The notes below the pieces were generated by a model, which saw nothing but the letters and a program-made list of their open reading frames with translations, ran no database searches and was not told the origin of the DNA. Shown here piece by piece: positions 19,537-29,900 of a stretch of DNA of 64,000 nt (its first letter is position 1; the number at the start of each line of letters is the position of its first letter). Source of the DNA: Calothrix parasitica NIES-267 (GTDB taxonomy: Bacteria; Cyanobacteriota; Cyanobacteriia; Cyanobacteriales; Nostocaceae); assembly GCF_002368095.1 (NCBI RefSeq), contig NZ_AP018227.1:5844123-5908122 (forward strand). Direction: 5' to 3'. The position numbers and the translations under genes are program-made.

Positions 19537-20631
19537 ATGAAACAGTTGAGTTTACTAGCAGGAGCCAAAATTCGACCATCTTCCCATATTGGTCGCAAGC
19601 AATTACCAAACAAGCTGAATCAAGCTTTTGGTTTTTTACTATTTTCCCTGCTGCTGAGTCCTGTGGCTGCGAATGCGACGGATATTACAGAGCAACTACA
19701 CTATCCCCAAATAGATAAAAAAGTCTTACTCCAATCAAGAGATGAAGCAGATACTTTGCTCCGTTTGGGTGAAAGACAAAATGTCCAGGGAAACCATGAT
19801 AAAGCTGTTAGGTCTTTATTGCAGGCATTAGAAATTTATCATTCAATTGGCGATTTGAATGCAATTGGTTTAACTTATGAATTTTTAGGCAAAGGTTATA
19901 TCCAATTAAAGCAGTATAAAAAAGCAGAAGATGCTGTTCGCAGAAGATTGGCGATCGCCCGTGACACAAAAGACTTTCAAAGTCAGATTTTTGCGCTAAA
20001 CAACATTGGTACATTACTGCTGCGAAAAGGTGAATTTGAAACAGCTTCTGACACTTTTGAAGAAGCAATTATCATAGCTAGAAATATTGATAATACTGAA
20101 GGTTACGGCATATCTTTGAGCAATTTGGGATTAGCAACTGCAAGATTAGGAAATTACAATAAAGCAGTAAAACTATACAGAAATGCACTTAACTACCGAC
20201 GACAAACACGCGACCCTATCGGTGAAGCAAATACTTTAAACAACTTAGGTGAAGCTTACAGTGTTGTTGGTACTTACCAAGACAGGTTAGGTACTTATGG
20301 AACAGCATTAAGGCTTGCTAAAACAGCAAAAGATAATGGAAATCAATTAAGAGCTATTGATGGGTTAGTAGCTGCTCATAGTTCGGTTGGTCGGTATAAT
20401 CGCGCAATTGAATTATTGGAGAAGCGTTTAGCAATTGCTTCATACCTAAAAAGCCCATATGAAAAACTGAAGTCCTTTGAATCCTACGCTAAAGTTTATG
20501 AAAAGCTTGGTAAATACACCACAGCTCGCAACTTTTACGAAAGAGCAATTACCTTAGCCCGAACCATTGAAGATAGTCGGAAGGAAGTGCTATTACGCGA
20601 TAGAGTTACTCAGATGATGAAGAAAAGTTAG
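19537..20631 (+). CDS. Secreted or periplasmic TPR-repeat protein
   Basis: The 364-aa protein has an N-terminal signal-like hydrophobic segment (about 30-47, ending VAANA). About seven tetratricopeptide repeats follow from residue 65 on, with the usual G-x-x-Y/F and A-x-x-x-Y/F positions (for example NNLGEAYSVVGTYQDRLG). TPR arrays mediate protein-protein contacts. It starts 87 bp after the sigma-like gene on the same strand and may be cotranscribed. A HIP1 octamer lies inside at 19951. Confidence 0.85.
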   Translation: MKQLSLLAGAKIRPSSHIGRKQLPNKLNQAFGFLLFSLLLSPVAANATDITEQLHYPQIDKKVLLQSRDEADTLLRLGERQNVQGNHDKAVRSLLQALEIYHSIGDLNAIGLTYEFLGKGYIQLKQYKKAEDAVRRRLAIARDTKDFQSQIFALNNIGTLLLRKGEFETASDTFEEAIIIARNIDNTEGYGISLSNLGLATARLGNYNKAVKLYRNALNYRRQTRDPIGEANTLNNLGEAYSVVGTYQDRLGTYGTALRLAKTAKDNGNQLRAIDGLVAAHSSVGRYNRAIELLEKRLAIASYLKSPYEKLKSFESYAKVYEKLGKYTTARNFYERAITLARTIEDSRKEVLLRDRVTQMMKKS

Positions 20632-20749
20632 TTTGGAAATTAGGGATTGGGGATGATACAGAGATAAGGGACATTCTTAAGTAGCAATTAAAAATTAACG
20701 ATTACCCGAATGGATGGTTGAATATCTGAAAACAAGAACAAATCGATAT

Positions 20750-20799
20750 TTTACTTACTACTTACTACTTACTACTTACTACTTACTACTCCTAACTCC
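20750..20799. repeat. ACTTACT heptamer tandem array
   Basis: About six copies of ACTTACT are followed by two CCTAACT units. Confidence 0.85.
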
Positions 20800-20800
20800 T

Positions 20801-20823
20801 GAGACGTAGCAGTGCTACGTCTC
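20801..20823. repeat. 23-bp palindrome (GAGACGT family)
   Basis: GAGACGTAGCA and TGCTACGTCTC are separated by one G. It could act as a bidirectional hairpin between two convergent genes. Confidence 0.8.
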
Positions 20824-20843
20824 TACAACTGTATAACTATCTC

Positions 20844-21692
20844 TTAAGCTGCTTTCCACAACTCAAGAATTGTATCGGGTAAAAATCCTTCAACTTCTTT
20901 AATTCTTTCTTGAGATAATTCCTCTTTAGTGGCAGAAAATACGGATTTTACAACCATTCTTTCATCTACACCTTTTTGCAGACCACCTTCTTGACGAACC
21001 CGGAATAAGAAAGTGTCAGAATCGATTTTTAAAGGTGGACGAACTTTACTTAAGAAAGCCACGATGGGATTGGTGTCTTTCCATAAATCAGCGATTTCAT
21101 TTTGTAAAGCTTTATTCTTAGTAGGTTCTGCTGGTTCGTGCAATTCCTGAGAAACCCGTTCGGATGCTTCATTACTCATCATATCTCGCATGGTACGGAA
21201 TACCACTTCACTGATATCTCTCGCATCGAAAATGTCATTTAAATTGCCTTTAAGCATTACCTTTTCTAAGAAAGGCATATTTTTTGTTGCTATGGGAGTT
21301 GCTGGCCCCTTGTCTAAAGCTTCAGGAGGATTTTTCTCCATTTTTTCCAGCAGCTTTTGTCCTTTATCAGTTAATTTTGCCTCTTCAAATTGAATTAAAT
21401 GGGGAAGAGGACCGTCTTCAGCACCCAAAGTATTTGCAACTCTAGCATTAACTTCGTCAGGATTTACTGCACTAGGAACATCTTCTTGATTCGCGTATGC
21501 ATTACCCGAAAATTTTGCTTGGATATATTGCTTCTGATTTAAATAATCTAAATGACCTAAAAAGTCACTTTTGGTCAATCCTCTACCTGTAAAATCAGTT
21601 TCGGTGAAGTTAACTTCGCTCATTTTAGAGCCGCTATCTTTTATTTTTTTGAGTATAATAAAGGCAACATCTTCTCTTAAATTAATTGGCAT
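20844..21692 (-). CDS. DUF2267-like protein
   Basis: The 282-aa soluble protein has an N-terminal winged-helix-like region. The C-terminal part (about 150-280) matches the DUF2267 pattern, ending in a segment like RIKEVEGFLPDTILELW. The function is unknown. A GGAGG Shine-Dalgarno lies 7 nt before the ATG at 21692 on the minus strand. The gene is monocistronic. Confidence 0.7.
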   Translation of the reverse strand: MPINLREDVAFIILKKIKDSGSKMSEVNFTETDFTGRGLTKSDFLGHLDYLNQKQYIQAKFSGNAYANQEDVPSAVNPDEVNARVANTLGAEDGPLPHLIQFEEAKLTDKGQKLLEKMEKNPPEALDKGPATPIATKNMPFLEKVMLKGNLNDIFDARDISEVVFRTMRDMMSNEASERVSQELHEPAEPTKNKALQNEIADLWKDTNPIVAFLSKVRPPLKIDSDTFLFRVRQEGGLQKGVDERMVVKSVFSATKEELSQERIKEVEGFLPDTILELWKAA

Positions 21693-21976
21693 TTGACCCT
21701 CCGGAAAGCTTTATTTTGATGAATAATTTTTAGCTGAAGATATTTATTTTTATCAAAATTAGACTGGTAATTCGTAGAATTAATCCAACAAAAATAACTA
21801 AATAAGTACAGATTAATAATCAATTTCTTTTAAATATTGTATCAAACTGCCAGTGTCTCAATGATTTAATAATTCTTCAAGCTTTATCCACAACATTAAT
21901 AGGTAGGGTTACTCATTCGCATCTGTCAGTAGAAACAAGTTATATCAGCCACCCGAAATATTTTTAACTTGAGTAA

Positions 21977-23416
21977 TTAAGACCCAGGAATAATTGGCAA
22001 AGTGACAGTAACTGTTGTACCTTTGCCTAAAATGCTTTCAATTTGTATTTGTCCTTGATGATTTTCAATAATTGCCTTGGAGATAGGCAATCCCAAACCA
22101 GAACCAGCAGTATTCTGAGTAAAACTATTTCCTGACCTATGGCTGCGTGCAGGGTCTACTCGGTAAAAACGGTCAAATAAGCGCGGTAAAGCTTCAGGTG
22201 GAATACCAATACCGTTATCTTCAATCTTCACTTGCAATACCGAGCGATTTACAACTTCCAGACGTGCTAATTCAACTTTAACTTTTCCGTTCTCTGATGT
22301 GTAACGTAGAGCATTGCTAATTAAATTGGTAAATAAACGTGCTAATTGCTCCCAATTACCCATAGAGGTAAACCAATCTTCTAGCAATTCCGGATTGCTT
22401 TGGGTTTGAGGAGAATCAATTAAATGTAACCATAAAGCAATATTTTTTGAACTAGCAAGTAATTGTTGTTCTTCAAATACTTCCATTAGTAAAGCGTCAA
22501 TGGGACAAGAAGAAAACTCGTAAGCGCTAATTCCGCTATCTTGACGTGCTAAAAACAGTAAATCATTAACTAACTTGCCAAGACGCTGAGTTAATCTTTC
22601 TATAAGTTTGAATTGTTGTTGATAATGTTCTACATTATCTCCTTGTGATTGAGTTAATTTCAACTCATCTAAAGCAACCTGGACATTAGTTTGAATTAAA
22701 GCAATAGGACTCCTAAGTTCATGAGAAGCATCAGCAGTAAATTGCTTAAGATGCTGATAAGACTCGCGGACTGGTTCCATTGCTTTACCAGAAAGAAACC
22801 ATCCGCTAGCTCCAACAGAAAATAGCATCCAACTGATACCCAAAGCTAAATCTACAATTAAATCGCGACTAGGTTTTGTGACTTCAAACCAAGGGTGACT
22901 CACCCTGAGATACCCTAAAACTTGTCTTCCGACTTCTACTCTTTCAGTAACTTGTCGTAGCAGCATAGGTTCGGAAAACGCATCCACCTTTTTCCCTTGT
23001 CTCCCTGTCTCCTTGTCCCCCCGTCCTCTTTTCTCCCCATCACTTTGAACAACACGAACTGTTTCACCCATACGGTTGGGATGTATGGGAATATCTAAAG
23101 GTTCTGATAGAGTTGACCAAAGTAATTGACCCGTGGGGCTAAACCATTCTAAATCTATACGGTCATCATCGCGAGTATCGGCATTATCACGGAAGCTCGC
23201 TTCTAAGTTAAGGTTGAATTGACCGTTATTTGAGTTTACAGCTTCAATAACTAGAGAACGTTCAATAACCTCCACCACATGGTTCAAAGTATCGTCAATC
23301 CGGTCAATTAATGTATTGCGTACATACAAATATACTCCACTAGCAAACAGCAATAGTAATACAGCCATAATCGCTGTATACCAAATCGCAAGACGACGAC
23401 GAGTAGCTTGAAACAT
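21977..23416 (-). CDS. Membrane sensor histidine kinase (orphan), RppB-like architecture
   Basis: The 479-aa kinase has TM1 (about 12-32), a periplasmic sensor region, and TM2 (about 186-208). A HisKA domain follows with the phosphorylated His232 in DASHELRSPIAL, then a HATPase domain with N box, DNGIGIPPEALPRLFDRF and GSGLGLPISKAI. No response-regulator gene is adjacent. Residues about 127-146 (EKRGRGDKETGRQGKKVD in part) are encoded by a purine-rich repeat of the same type as intergenic tracts here, so the sensor loop has been enlarged by a repeat insertion. Family resemblance suggests stress or metal sensing; the signal is unknown. Confidence 0.9.
   Translation of the reverse strand: MFQATRRRLAIWYTAIMAVLLLLFASGVYLYVRNTLIDRIDDTLNHVVEVIERSLVIEAVNSNNGQFNLNLEASFRDNADTRDDDRIDLEWFSPTGQLLWSTLSEPLDIPIHPNRMGETVRVVQSDGEKRGRGDKETGRQGKKVDAFSEPMLLRQVTERVEVGRQVLGYLRVSHPWFEVTKPSRDLIVDLALGISWMLFSVGASGWFLSGKAMEPVRESYQHLKQFTADASHELRSPIALIQTNVQVALDELKLTQSQGDNVEHYQQQFKLIERLTQRLGKLVNDLLFLARQDSGISAYEFSSCPIDALLMEVFEEQQLLASSKNIALWLHLIDSPQTQSNPELLEDWFTSMGNWEQLARLFTNLISNALRYTSENGKVKVELARLEVVNRSVLQVKIEDNGIGIPPEALPRLFDRFYRVDPARSHRSGNSFTQNTAGSGLGLPISKAIIENHQGQIQIESILGKGTTVTVTLPIIPGS
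22988..23038. repeat. Purine/pyrimidine-rich repeat inserted within a coding region
   Basis: On the minus strand this reads as GGGGAGA/GGAGACA-type units matching tracts at 1-44 and 49055-49110. The length keeps the reading frame of the kinase open. Confidence 0.7.
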
Positions 23417-24422
23417 AGTTAATAAACAGCGAACAGTTAGCAGTTACCAGCGACCGGTTAAGAATTCCACTTTATCTACCCCCTATACTTATTATAGCTT
23501 TTTTAAGTATTCTTACGCATATTGCTTTTACATTTTAATCACGTAATTCCATATTCTCACTGAAGTAGTCTTTTAGGAGTAGAGGTTACATTCTTGATGT
23601 AAACCAGTTACGAAGCAATAAACAAAATTAGTTTAAGCTTCGATGAATAAAAATTGATAACTTGATATAAAGTTTCAATAACTTTATTGGTTGAGGGCAA
23701 AACAAGAAGTGTATGGGAGTTTAGGTAAGTGCGTTTATAGAAGAGTAAGTAAACTGTTATGGCAATATTTTTTCATATTTGTACTCAGGAATTATGTTTT
23801 ATATATTGACATATTACGAGACAGATTTGAATTATTTCCCATTATTTAATCAGTCAATTATTCACTCGGTTAGTAGTAAAAAAGCGTTCTAAACTCCTAC
23901 AAGTTCCCTAGTAAAACCGAAGCGACAGTGTAAGCTAAGCGTTATCAAATCAATTAACCAGTAGTCACTGACATAAAACTGCTGTTAAAAGTATTCAATA
24001 ATCTCGTTTACTAATTGTCGCTGCAATAGTTAATTACTTACGTAAGCGAGATAAACACAACAGATTTTCATGAAATTATAAATGGAGGTGGTGCTTAAAA
24101 AAAATCTAATATTGAAATTAATTCACTTGTCTTCATAAACGAATTTCGTTTTTATGCAACTCTCCGGCTTACCAGGGAACTTCTATCAAACCGCTTTATC
24201 ACAGCATGAAGTCAAAGTTATGGTTATTTTTAGCCTTGTATAAAATATACTGTACCGGAATATTGGCTCCATAAATCCAGGTGTACGTATTTTTATTCTA
24301 ATAACTTGATTCTAAGCGTTTTAATTTTTCATCCCTTTAGCATATTGATTTGGATAAGTCAGAACAAGAGAGTTTATCAAACAAACAACATTTACCTTAC
24401 TAAAACCACAGAGAGAATTGAC
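23417..24422. other. One-kilobase divergent intergenic region upstream of the fimbrial cluster
   Basis: There is no supportable gene. It holds the promoters of the kinase and of the chaperone-usher cluster. Just past the kinase start are AGCGAACAGTTAGCAGTTACCAGCGA-like short repeats (in parts). The size is unusual compared with its neighbours and allows complex regulation. Confidence 0.45.
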
Positions 24423-25046
24423 ATGAATAAGAAAGTTTTGGGTCTTTTAGCTGCAAGTGCAGCAGTAGTTGGTAGTGCAATTTTTGCTACACCCGCTCGC
24501 GCAGTTCAGCAAGAAGTAGAGGTTAACCTAACCGTAGATGAAGTACTATTCTTGCGTACTTTCGAGACTGTAAGTTTAAGAATTAGCCAAGGTGAATTAG
24601 GAGGTGCGATTGATAAAGACTTCGTTGGCACAACCGATGGTACAGCACTAATTGATGTAGAACAAGACACTGGTGTAGAGGAAATTAACCCAGGTGACAA
24701 TGTAACTAAGGAAGTAAAAGAATTGTACGCTGTTTACGGAAATGGTGATGTAGATGAGGATGATGTTAGTGTATCAATCACAGTTAGCCCTGGTGGAGAT
24801 ATGCTTTCTAACAACGCTGGCAGAAATGAGATACTAGCAAAAATGTCGGTTGTAGGGCCGCTCGAAAGCGAACGTAACGTTGATGATTTAAATGATGATT
24901 TAGATTTAGACGGTACTCTACTAAGAATAGGAGGGGTTGAACTGGCATTTGAGTTCCAAGAGGACGACGGGACAGCAATAACACCCCAAGCTGGTGATTA
25001 TACTGGAGGTAGATTAACAGTAGAAGCGACTACAATTGGTAGCTAA
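24423..25046 (+). CDS. Secreted pilin-like subunit of chaperone-usher cluster
   Basis: About 207 aa from the ATG at 24423; a longer reading from 24306 uses TTG and hides the signal peptide. The signal peptide is clear: MNKKVLGLLAASAAVVGSAI then FATPARA, with cleavage after ARA. The mature protein is acidic, beta-rich and lacks Cys. Its C-terminal strand reads AGDYTGGRLTVEAT, similar in pattern to the last strand of SCPU/DUF4402-type pilins. Being the first gene before a chaperone and usher, it is probably the major fimbrial subunit. Subunit assignment is inferred from position and pattern. Confidence 0.7.
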   Translation: MNKKVLGLLAASAAVVGSAIFATPARAVQQEVEVNLTVDEVLFLRTFETVSLRISQGELGGAIDKDFVGTTDGTALIDVEQDTGVEEINPGDNVTKEVKELYAVYGNGDVDEDDVSVSITVSPGGDMLSNNAGRNEILAKMSVVGPLESERNVDDLNDDLDLDGTLLRIGGVELAFEFQEDDGTAITPQAGDYTGGRLTVEATTIGS

Positions 25047-25218
25047 TTCTCTAGCCAAATTGTACTAGCTTCTTGTGAAGTTTAAGTCTAAGTAATGTCT
25101 GGTGCAGGCTGCAAAAATGCCTGCTTCCAGCATCAAAATAAATCAATGAATCAAGCTTTGTAAGAATTTAGAAGCAAAAAGAACTAATTAATTATTCATT
25201 CATATTACTACCAATAAA

Positions 25219-25788
25219 ATGAGCAGCAAACGCAAATTCAAATGCTGCTTGGCTATAGTTGTAGCATTTTTAGGTTTGTCGCAATCACAACTTTTAGCAC
25301 AAACAGCACCGACAGAAATCAATCAGATATCACCTTCAGAATTCGACCTAAAGCTTAATAAACCGGACTTATTTTCCAACGGTAGACAGACAGGAACGGT
25401 TAATAATTCCCAAGCTTTATATGAACCTCTGGGAGTTCAACAATTAAATCAAGCTGACGTAATTCGCACGATAGAGTGGCAAATGCGAGTTCAAAGAGAA
25501 GAGCTTAAAGACATCAATAACCCAGAAGCTAGCTATGAAATTAAGGCTAATAATGATGTTACAGAAGATAATTTTAGCCGAGGTCGTTCCAGGTACAATA
25601 CTATCCCCGTAGATGTAGAAACTTCTGAAATCGAAACTTTACCCGACGGTAACGAAACAGAGACTGTGATAGTAAAAGGCATATCAACTTTAAAATTTGA
25701 TGTTTCACGGTTTCCACGTGCGGGAATTTACGGAGGAAAACTATTGATATGCCTCAAAAATAGAAGTGATGGATGCATAGGGCAATAA
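25219..25788 (+). CDS. Secreted second subunit (minor or tip pilin candidate)
   Basis: The 189-aa protein has a signal peptide (AIVVAFLGLSQSQLLAQ, cleavage about residue 28). The mature part is beta-rich and ends RAGIYGGKLLICLKNRSDGC, which has the same AGxYxGG(K/R)L pattern as the first subunit. Two Cys near the C-terminus could form a disulphide. It lies between the major subunit and the chaperone, on the same strand with short gaps. A tip or adaptor role is inferred only. Confidence 0.65.
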   Translation: MSSKRKFKCCLAIVVAFLGLSQSQLLAQTAPTEINQISPSEFDLKLNKPDLFSNGRQTGTVNNSQALYEPLGVQQLNQADVIRTIEWQMRVQREELKDINNPEASYEIKANNDVTEDNFSRGRSRYNTIPVDVETSEIETLPDGNETETVIVKGISTLKFDVSRFPRAGIYGGKLLICLKNRSDGCIGQ

Positions 25789-25856
25789 TAAATAACCGTT
25801 TAATATTTTGCTCTGATGGTAAGCAAGAAAGCAAAGCAAATTTTTCTGTTTAGAGT

Positions 25857-26786
25857 GTGAGAAAGTTACAAGTGCAGATAATAAAAAAAACTACAGGTAT
25901 AGTACTAAGTTTAATTAGCACTTTAGCTCTAGGAATACCTAGCGCTAATGCTGTTCATATTGGCGTAAGCCCACCGAGAGTTGAAGTTGAAATCAAAGAT
26001 AAATCTCGCTCTAAAACCATCAAAATTGCCAATTTTGACAAAAAACCCGTGGAAATGAGGGCTTATGTTCGTTCTTGGACGCTGGATAAAAACGGTAAAT
26101 TGCAACTATTGAATTCTTCCGCACAAACTTTAGACCAGTGGATTGTTTTCACTCCCTCCAGATTTACTATTCCTGCTGGTGGTACCCAAACTATACGCTT
26201 TGCAATTCGTCCAAAAGTTGAGCCAAGGGAAGGCGAACATAGAGCTATGCTTTATATCGAAGAAATTCCGCCTCAAAGTGATGACAACTCAAATGTAGTA
26301 ACAACTGTAGGACGTTTGGGAGTTGCGATTTTTGGTTATGCAGGAGATGTCAAAAAAGTTGGCGTTCTTAATTCCGTTAATGTAGATGCAAAACCTAATG
26401 GAGTTCAAGCTATTTTCGACGTTTCTAGTAAAGGAAATGCTCACGTCAAAATGAAGGGACAGTATGGAATTTGGCCTGCTGCTAAATATCCAGGAGCAAA
26501 AGCAACAGAAGCTTTGAAAACATCACGCGGTCGGTCTACTAAACTACCAGAAAATATGATATTCGCAGGAAAATTAACTAATTCTCCTGTATTAGCAGAT
26601 ACTCGCCGTCAGTTAGTGATGCCGATTAAAAAGAAATTACCTCCTGGTAACTATATCTTGGATATCAATGGGGAATTAGACGGAGTACCAATCGATAAAG
26701 GTATTCCTTTTACGGTACCAGCAGCAGTTGGCGCTCCTAAACCGACGAAATCACCTGCAACTTCTACAACTTCTCGAATTAAATAA
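25857..26786 (+). CDS. PapD-like periplasmic fimbrial chaperone
   Basis: The 309-aa protein starts at GTG 25857 with a signal peptide ending SANA. Two Ig-like domains follow. The first contains IGVSPPRVEVEIKD, a WIVFTPSRFTIPAGG stretch, IRFAIRPK and the Arg/Lys-rich anchoring strands expected of the PapD/Csu fold. The second ends PPGNYILDINGELDG. Such chaperones fold subunits by donor-strand complementation and deliver them to the usher. It lies directly before the usher gene. At 309 aa it is longer than classical chaperones (about 230-250) because of extra C-terminal residues. Confidence 0.85.
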   Translation: MRKLQVQIIKKTTGIVLSLISTLALGIPSANAVHIGVSPPRVEVEIKDKSRSKTIKIANFDKKPVEMRAYVRSWTLDKNGKLQLLNSSAQTLDQWIVFTPSRFTIPAGGTQTIRFAIRPKVEPREGEHRAMLYIEEIPPQSDDNSNVVTTVGRLGVAIFGYAGDVKKVGVLNSVNVDAKPNGVQAIFDVSSKGNAHVKMKGQYGIWPAAKYPGAKATEALKTSRGRSTKLPENMIFAGKLTNSPVLADTRRQLVMPIKKKLPPGNYILDINGELDGVPIDKGIPFTVPAAVGAPKPTKSPATSTTSRIK

Positions 26787-26806
26787 TTTTTAGAGTAGTT
26801 GATTCT

Positions 26807-26858
26807 GGAGCATTTAATAATTGTTCGGGCAGTACCCCGCGATGAAAAATAATGCTCC
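26807..26858 (+). terminator. Weak hairpin between chaperone and usher genes
   Basis: GGAGCATT (26807-26814) pairs with AATGCTCC (26851-26858) across a large loop, followed by AT-rich sequence ending in a T run. It may reduce read-through into the usher gene. Confidence 0.3.
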
Positions 26859-26992
26859 TGAATTTATTTTTTATATCTCTAAAAAATACCTAATTTTTTA
26901 TTTTTATTAGCTGCATCTATCTGTTTTTTTCATATAACTAATACTAAAATTCATCGTTCACAGCCTGTGTCAGGCTAAATATTAATAATTTT

Positions 26993-29900
26993 GTGCCAAG
27001 TATGCTCTACCTAGCTTTACCACCTACACCCCCAGCAATTTTCAGTACATTAACTCCAAAATCTTCAGCGCAAGATGGTGGATGTCAATCCTTGCAGATA
27101 AAATCAGAAAAACCCGACCTTGTAAACAATTTACTAGGTAAAATACTGGCTAATTCTGTTTCAACAAAACCTTGTGGTGACCAAAAAGAACAGTTAGAAA
27201 CTTACGAGGTTGAGCCAACAACTACATCTAGAGAAGAAACTAGAAAACAAAATTTACCCGTCGCCGAATCCAGTACCCAAAAGCAAGCAGCAGTTGAAAG
27301 CAAGACAACTCCAACTCCAGAACAACAAGTCGCTCAACCAGAAAAGCAATCTGAGAATCAAAGTAAATCTGCTGATAAAAATGCCATAGGGCAAATTCTA
27401 GCAACGGTACAGCAATTAATTAACGTCTCTTTATATGCCTCTATTAACAATACTATTAGTAATACTGTCGAACCAAAAACAGAAAAACCAATAGAAAAAC
27501 CTGCAAAAATTGCTTCTAGTAAATCTAATTCAGTAGAAAATAATGAGAATGCAGCCAACCAAAAAGTTGCCAGCGCTAACAATACAAGTACTGCAAAAAT
27601 ATTAGTAGTCGTTCAGGAATTAATAGCGGCTTCCATATCTGCTTCTTTAAACAATACTATCAATGATTCTGTTAAAGCCGATGTTCAAACTTCGGGAGAA
27701 ATAGCTCTTGCTAATCCCAATAAAGATAAAAAAGCAAATGATATAGTCAAAAAGCTAACTAGACATAAAAAAATAGCTGCGGTAAATAATAAAAAAAATA
27801 CCAACACAACTTCTTTACGTAGTTCCTTAATAAATAAACTCCGCAGCAAAAACTCTAACTCTATACGACTAGCACAAGTAGAGGGGCAGCCTTTCCTTGT
27901 TGGAATTATGATAAACGGTCGGGAAGTTGGAACTTTAGACATTATTGAAGAAAATAATACTTTATTAATTCCTTTAGAAACTCTTGGGGAACTTGGTGGA
28001 TTTTCTGTGAAGGGAACCCAGAGCGGTGTTGAAGCTAAGACCCCTTTAGGAGTAGTTACATTTGCACCTAGCACGGTAAAACAAATAAACGGTTTAAGCT
28101 ACGTTACTAAAGAAATACTTCAGGAAAAACTAGAGATAAGTTTAGAGTTAAATACCGCTGATTTAACCTTACTTGCGGACTTACCTTGGAGGGGTGGTAG
28201 CAGACAACCTCGAACAAATGCTCAATTAACACCCGATTTTCTTGCACCTAGCACTGGACTTTCAAGTCTTAGACAAGAATTAACTCTTAATACAAGTTCT
28301 AGAGATACAAGTATACGCAGTTCTACACTTTTGGGAGGAAGACTTGCTGGAGGTACGTGGCGTGTACGTATGGGTAATAACTTTGAAGACCAACCAAACT
28401 TAACGGAATACTTTTTCTATAAACGTAGCAATCAATTCCGCTATCAAATTGGTCGTCAAAGATTAGGTTTGCATCCTTTATTAAATAGTCTTGACTTAAC
28501 AGGATTGCAATTTGGCTACAGTAATCTACCAGCAACAAGTTTTGGTATAAGTTCGAGTGCTAGTGAAATTTTACCCAGACGTTCCAGGCCGGTACAAACA
28601 TTTCGCGGTCAAGTTCCTCCAGCGAGTGTCGTACAGTTAAGAGTTGGTGGTGTTGCTGTAGCATCACAACAGGTAGGATTTAATGGAATTTATGAATTTC
28701 TCGATGTCAGACTACCCGTTGGTCAAAGCAATGAAGTAGAGCTTTTAGTTTTTGACCGCAATAATTTACGTTCTCCTATTGATATTCGTACCGTTAGAAT
28801 TAGTTCATCAGACTTGCTTTTGCCAGCAGGTGGTAACGTACAGTTAGGTGGTTTAGGTTTTAGCGGTAACCTAGTTCAAGATAGTTTGTTTAGCGATTTT
28901 AATTCTGATGATGGAGGTGAACTAGTTGGTTTTTATCAACTGCGTCAGGGACTTTCAAATAATTTAACTTTGGAAGGCTCATTGCAAGCAGTTCCTAATT
29001 CCTTTCAAAGTCAAGCAGGTTTAGTTTGGCGTTTGGCAAATCCGGTAATTTTATCTGCAAGTGTAGGTAATTCTTTTGATAAAGTTGGTTACGCTGCTAA
29101 TCTGGATATGGATTTTGATAAATTAGAAATAAATGCTAATTCTCAATCTTTACCTGAAGGATATAGAACCGGTAATTCATCAAGTAGAGAGCGTTTTAAC
29201 CATAGTTTAGACCTTAGATATCGCTTCGGTAATAAATTTAATCTAGGCTTTATTGCTCGCAGTCGTAAAGATGGTGATAATAATTCTTCCAACTATATTT
29301 TACCGACTTTCTCCGCTCGTCCTTTTTCTAAATTATCTTTAAGCGGTAGACCTGATATATACGGAAAATATTTATTAAATGCTTTCTTTAGACCTAATAG
29401 AAGTACAAGACTATCTTTTAATAGTTATGGTGACTCATATGTCTCGGATTTAAGATACAATCTCAATCGCAATTATCAATTATCTTTTGGAAACGAGTTT
29501 GGTGGTGATGCCAATACACGTTATTCTGTAGGTCTTAATCACAATGCAAGTAACTTTAACAATTTAAGCTGGAATGTGGGTTTAGCCTTAAGCGATGGAG
29601 AAGTAGGACCTACAGCAGGTGCCAGTATGCGCTTATTACCTGGTTTGTTCGCAAGATTGAATTATCAAGCTATTCCTTCGAGGGGAGGAAGCTTCAACGC
29701 ATTTGATGATGGTCGTCTCAGCCTATCCCTAACATCAGATATGTCCGTTGCAGGTGGTAAGTTTACCCCAGCCAGATACAGCGGAATTAGTAAAGAACGT
29801 GGTGCAGTGGCCGGTAAATTAGCAGTAGAAGGAGAAACCGAAGGCTTTGATTTAAGTGGTTCAATTGTCCGCATTTACGATACTCGTAATAAGAATGTAG

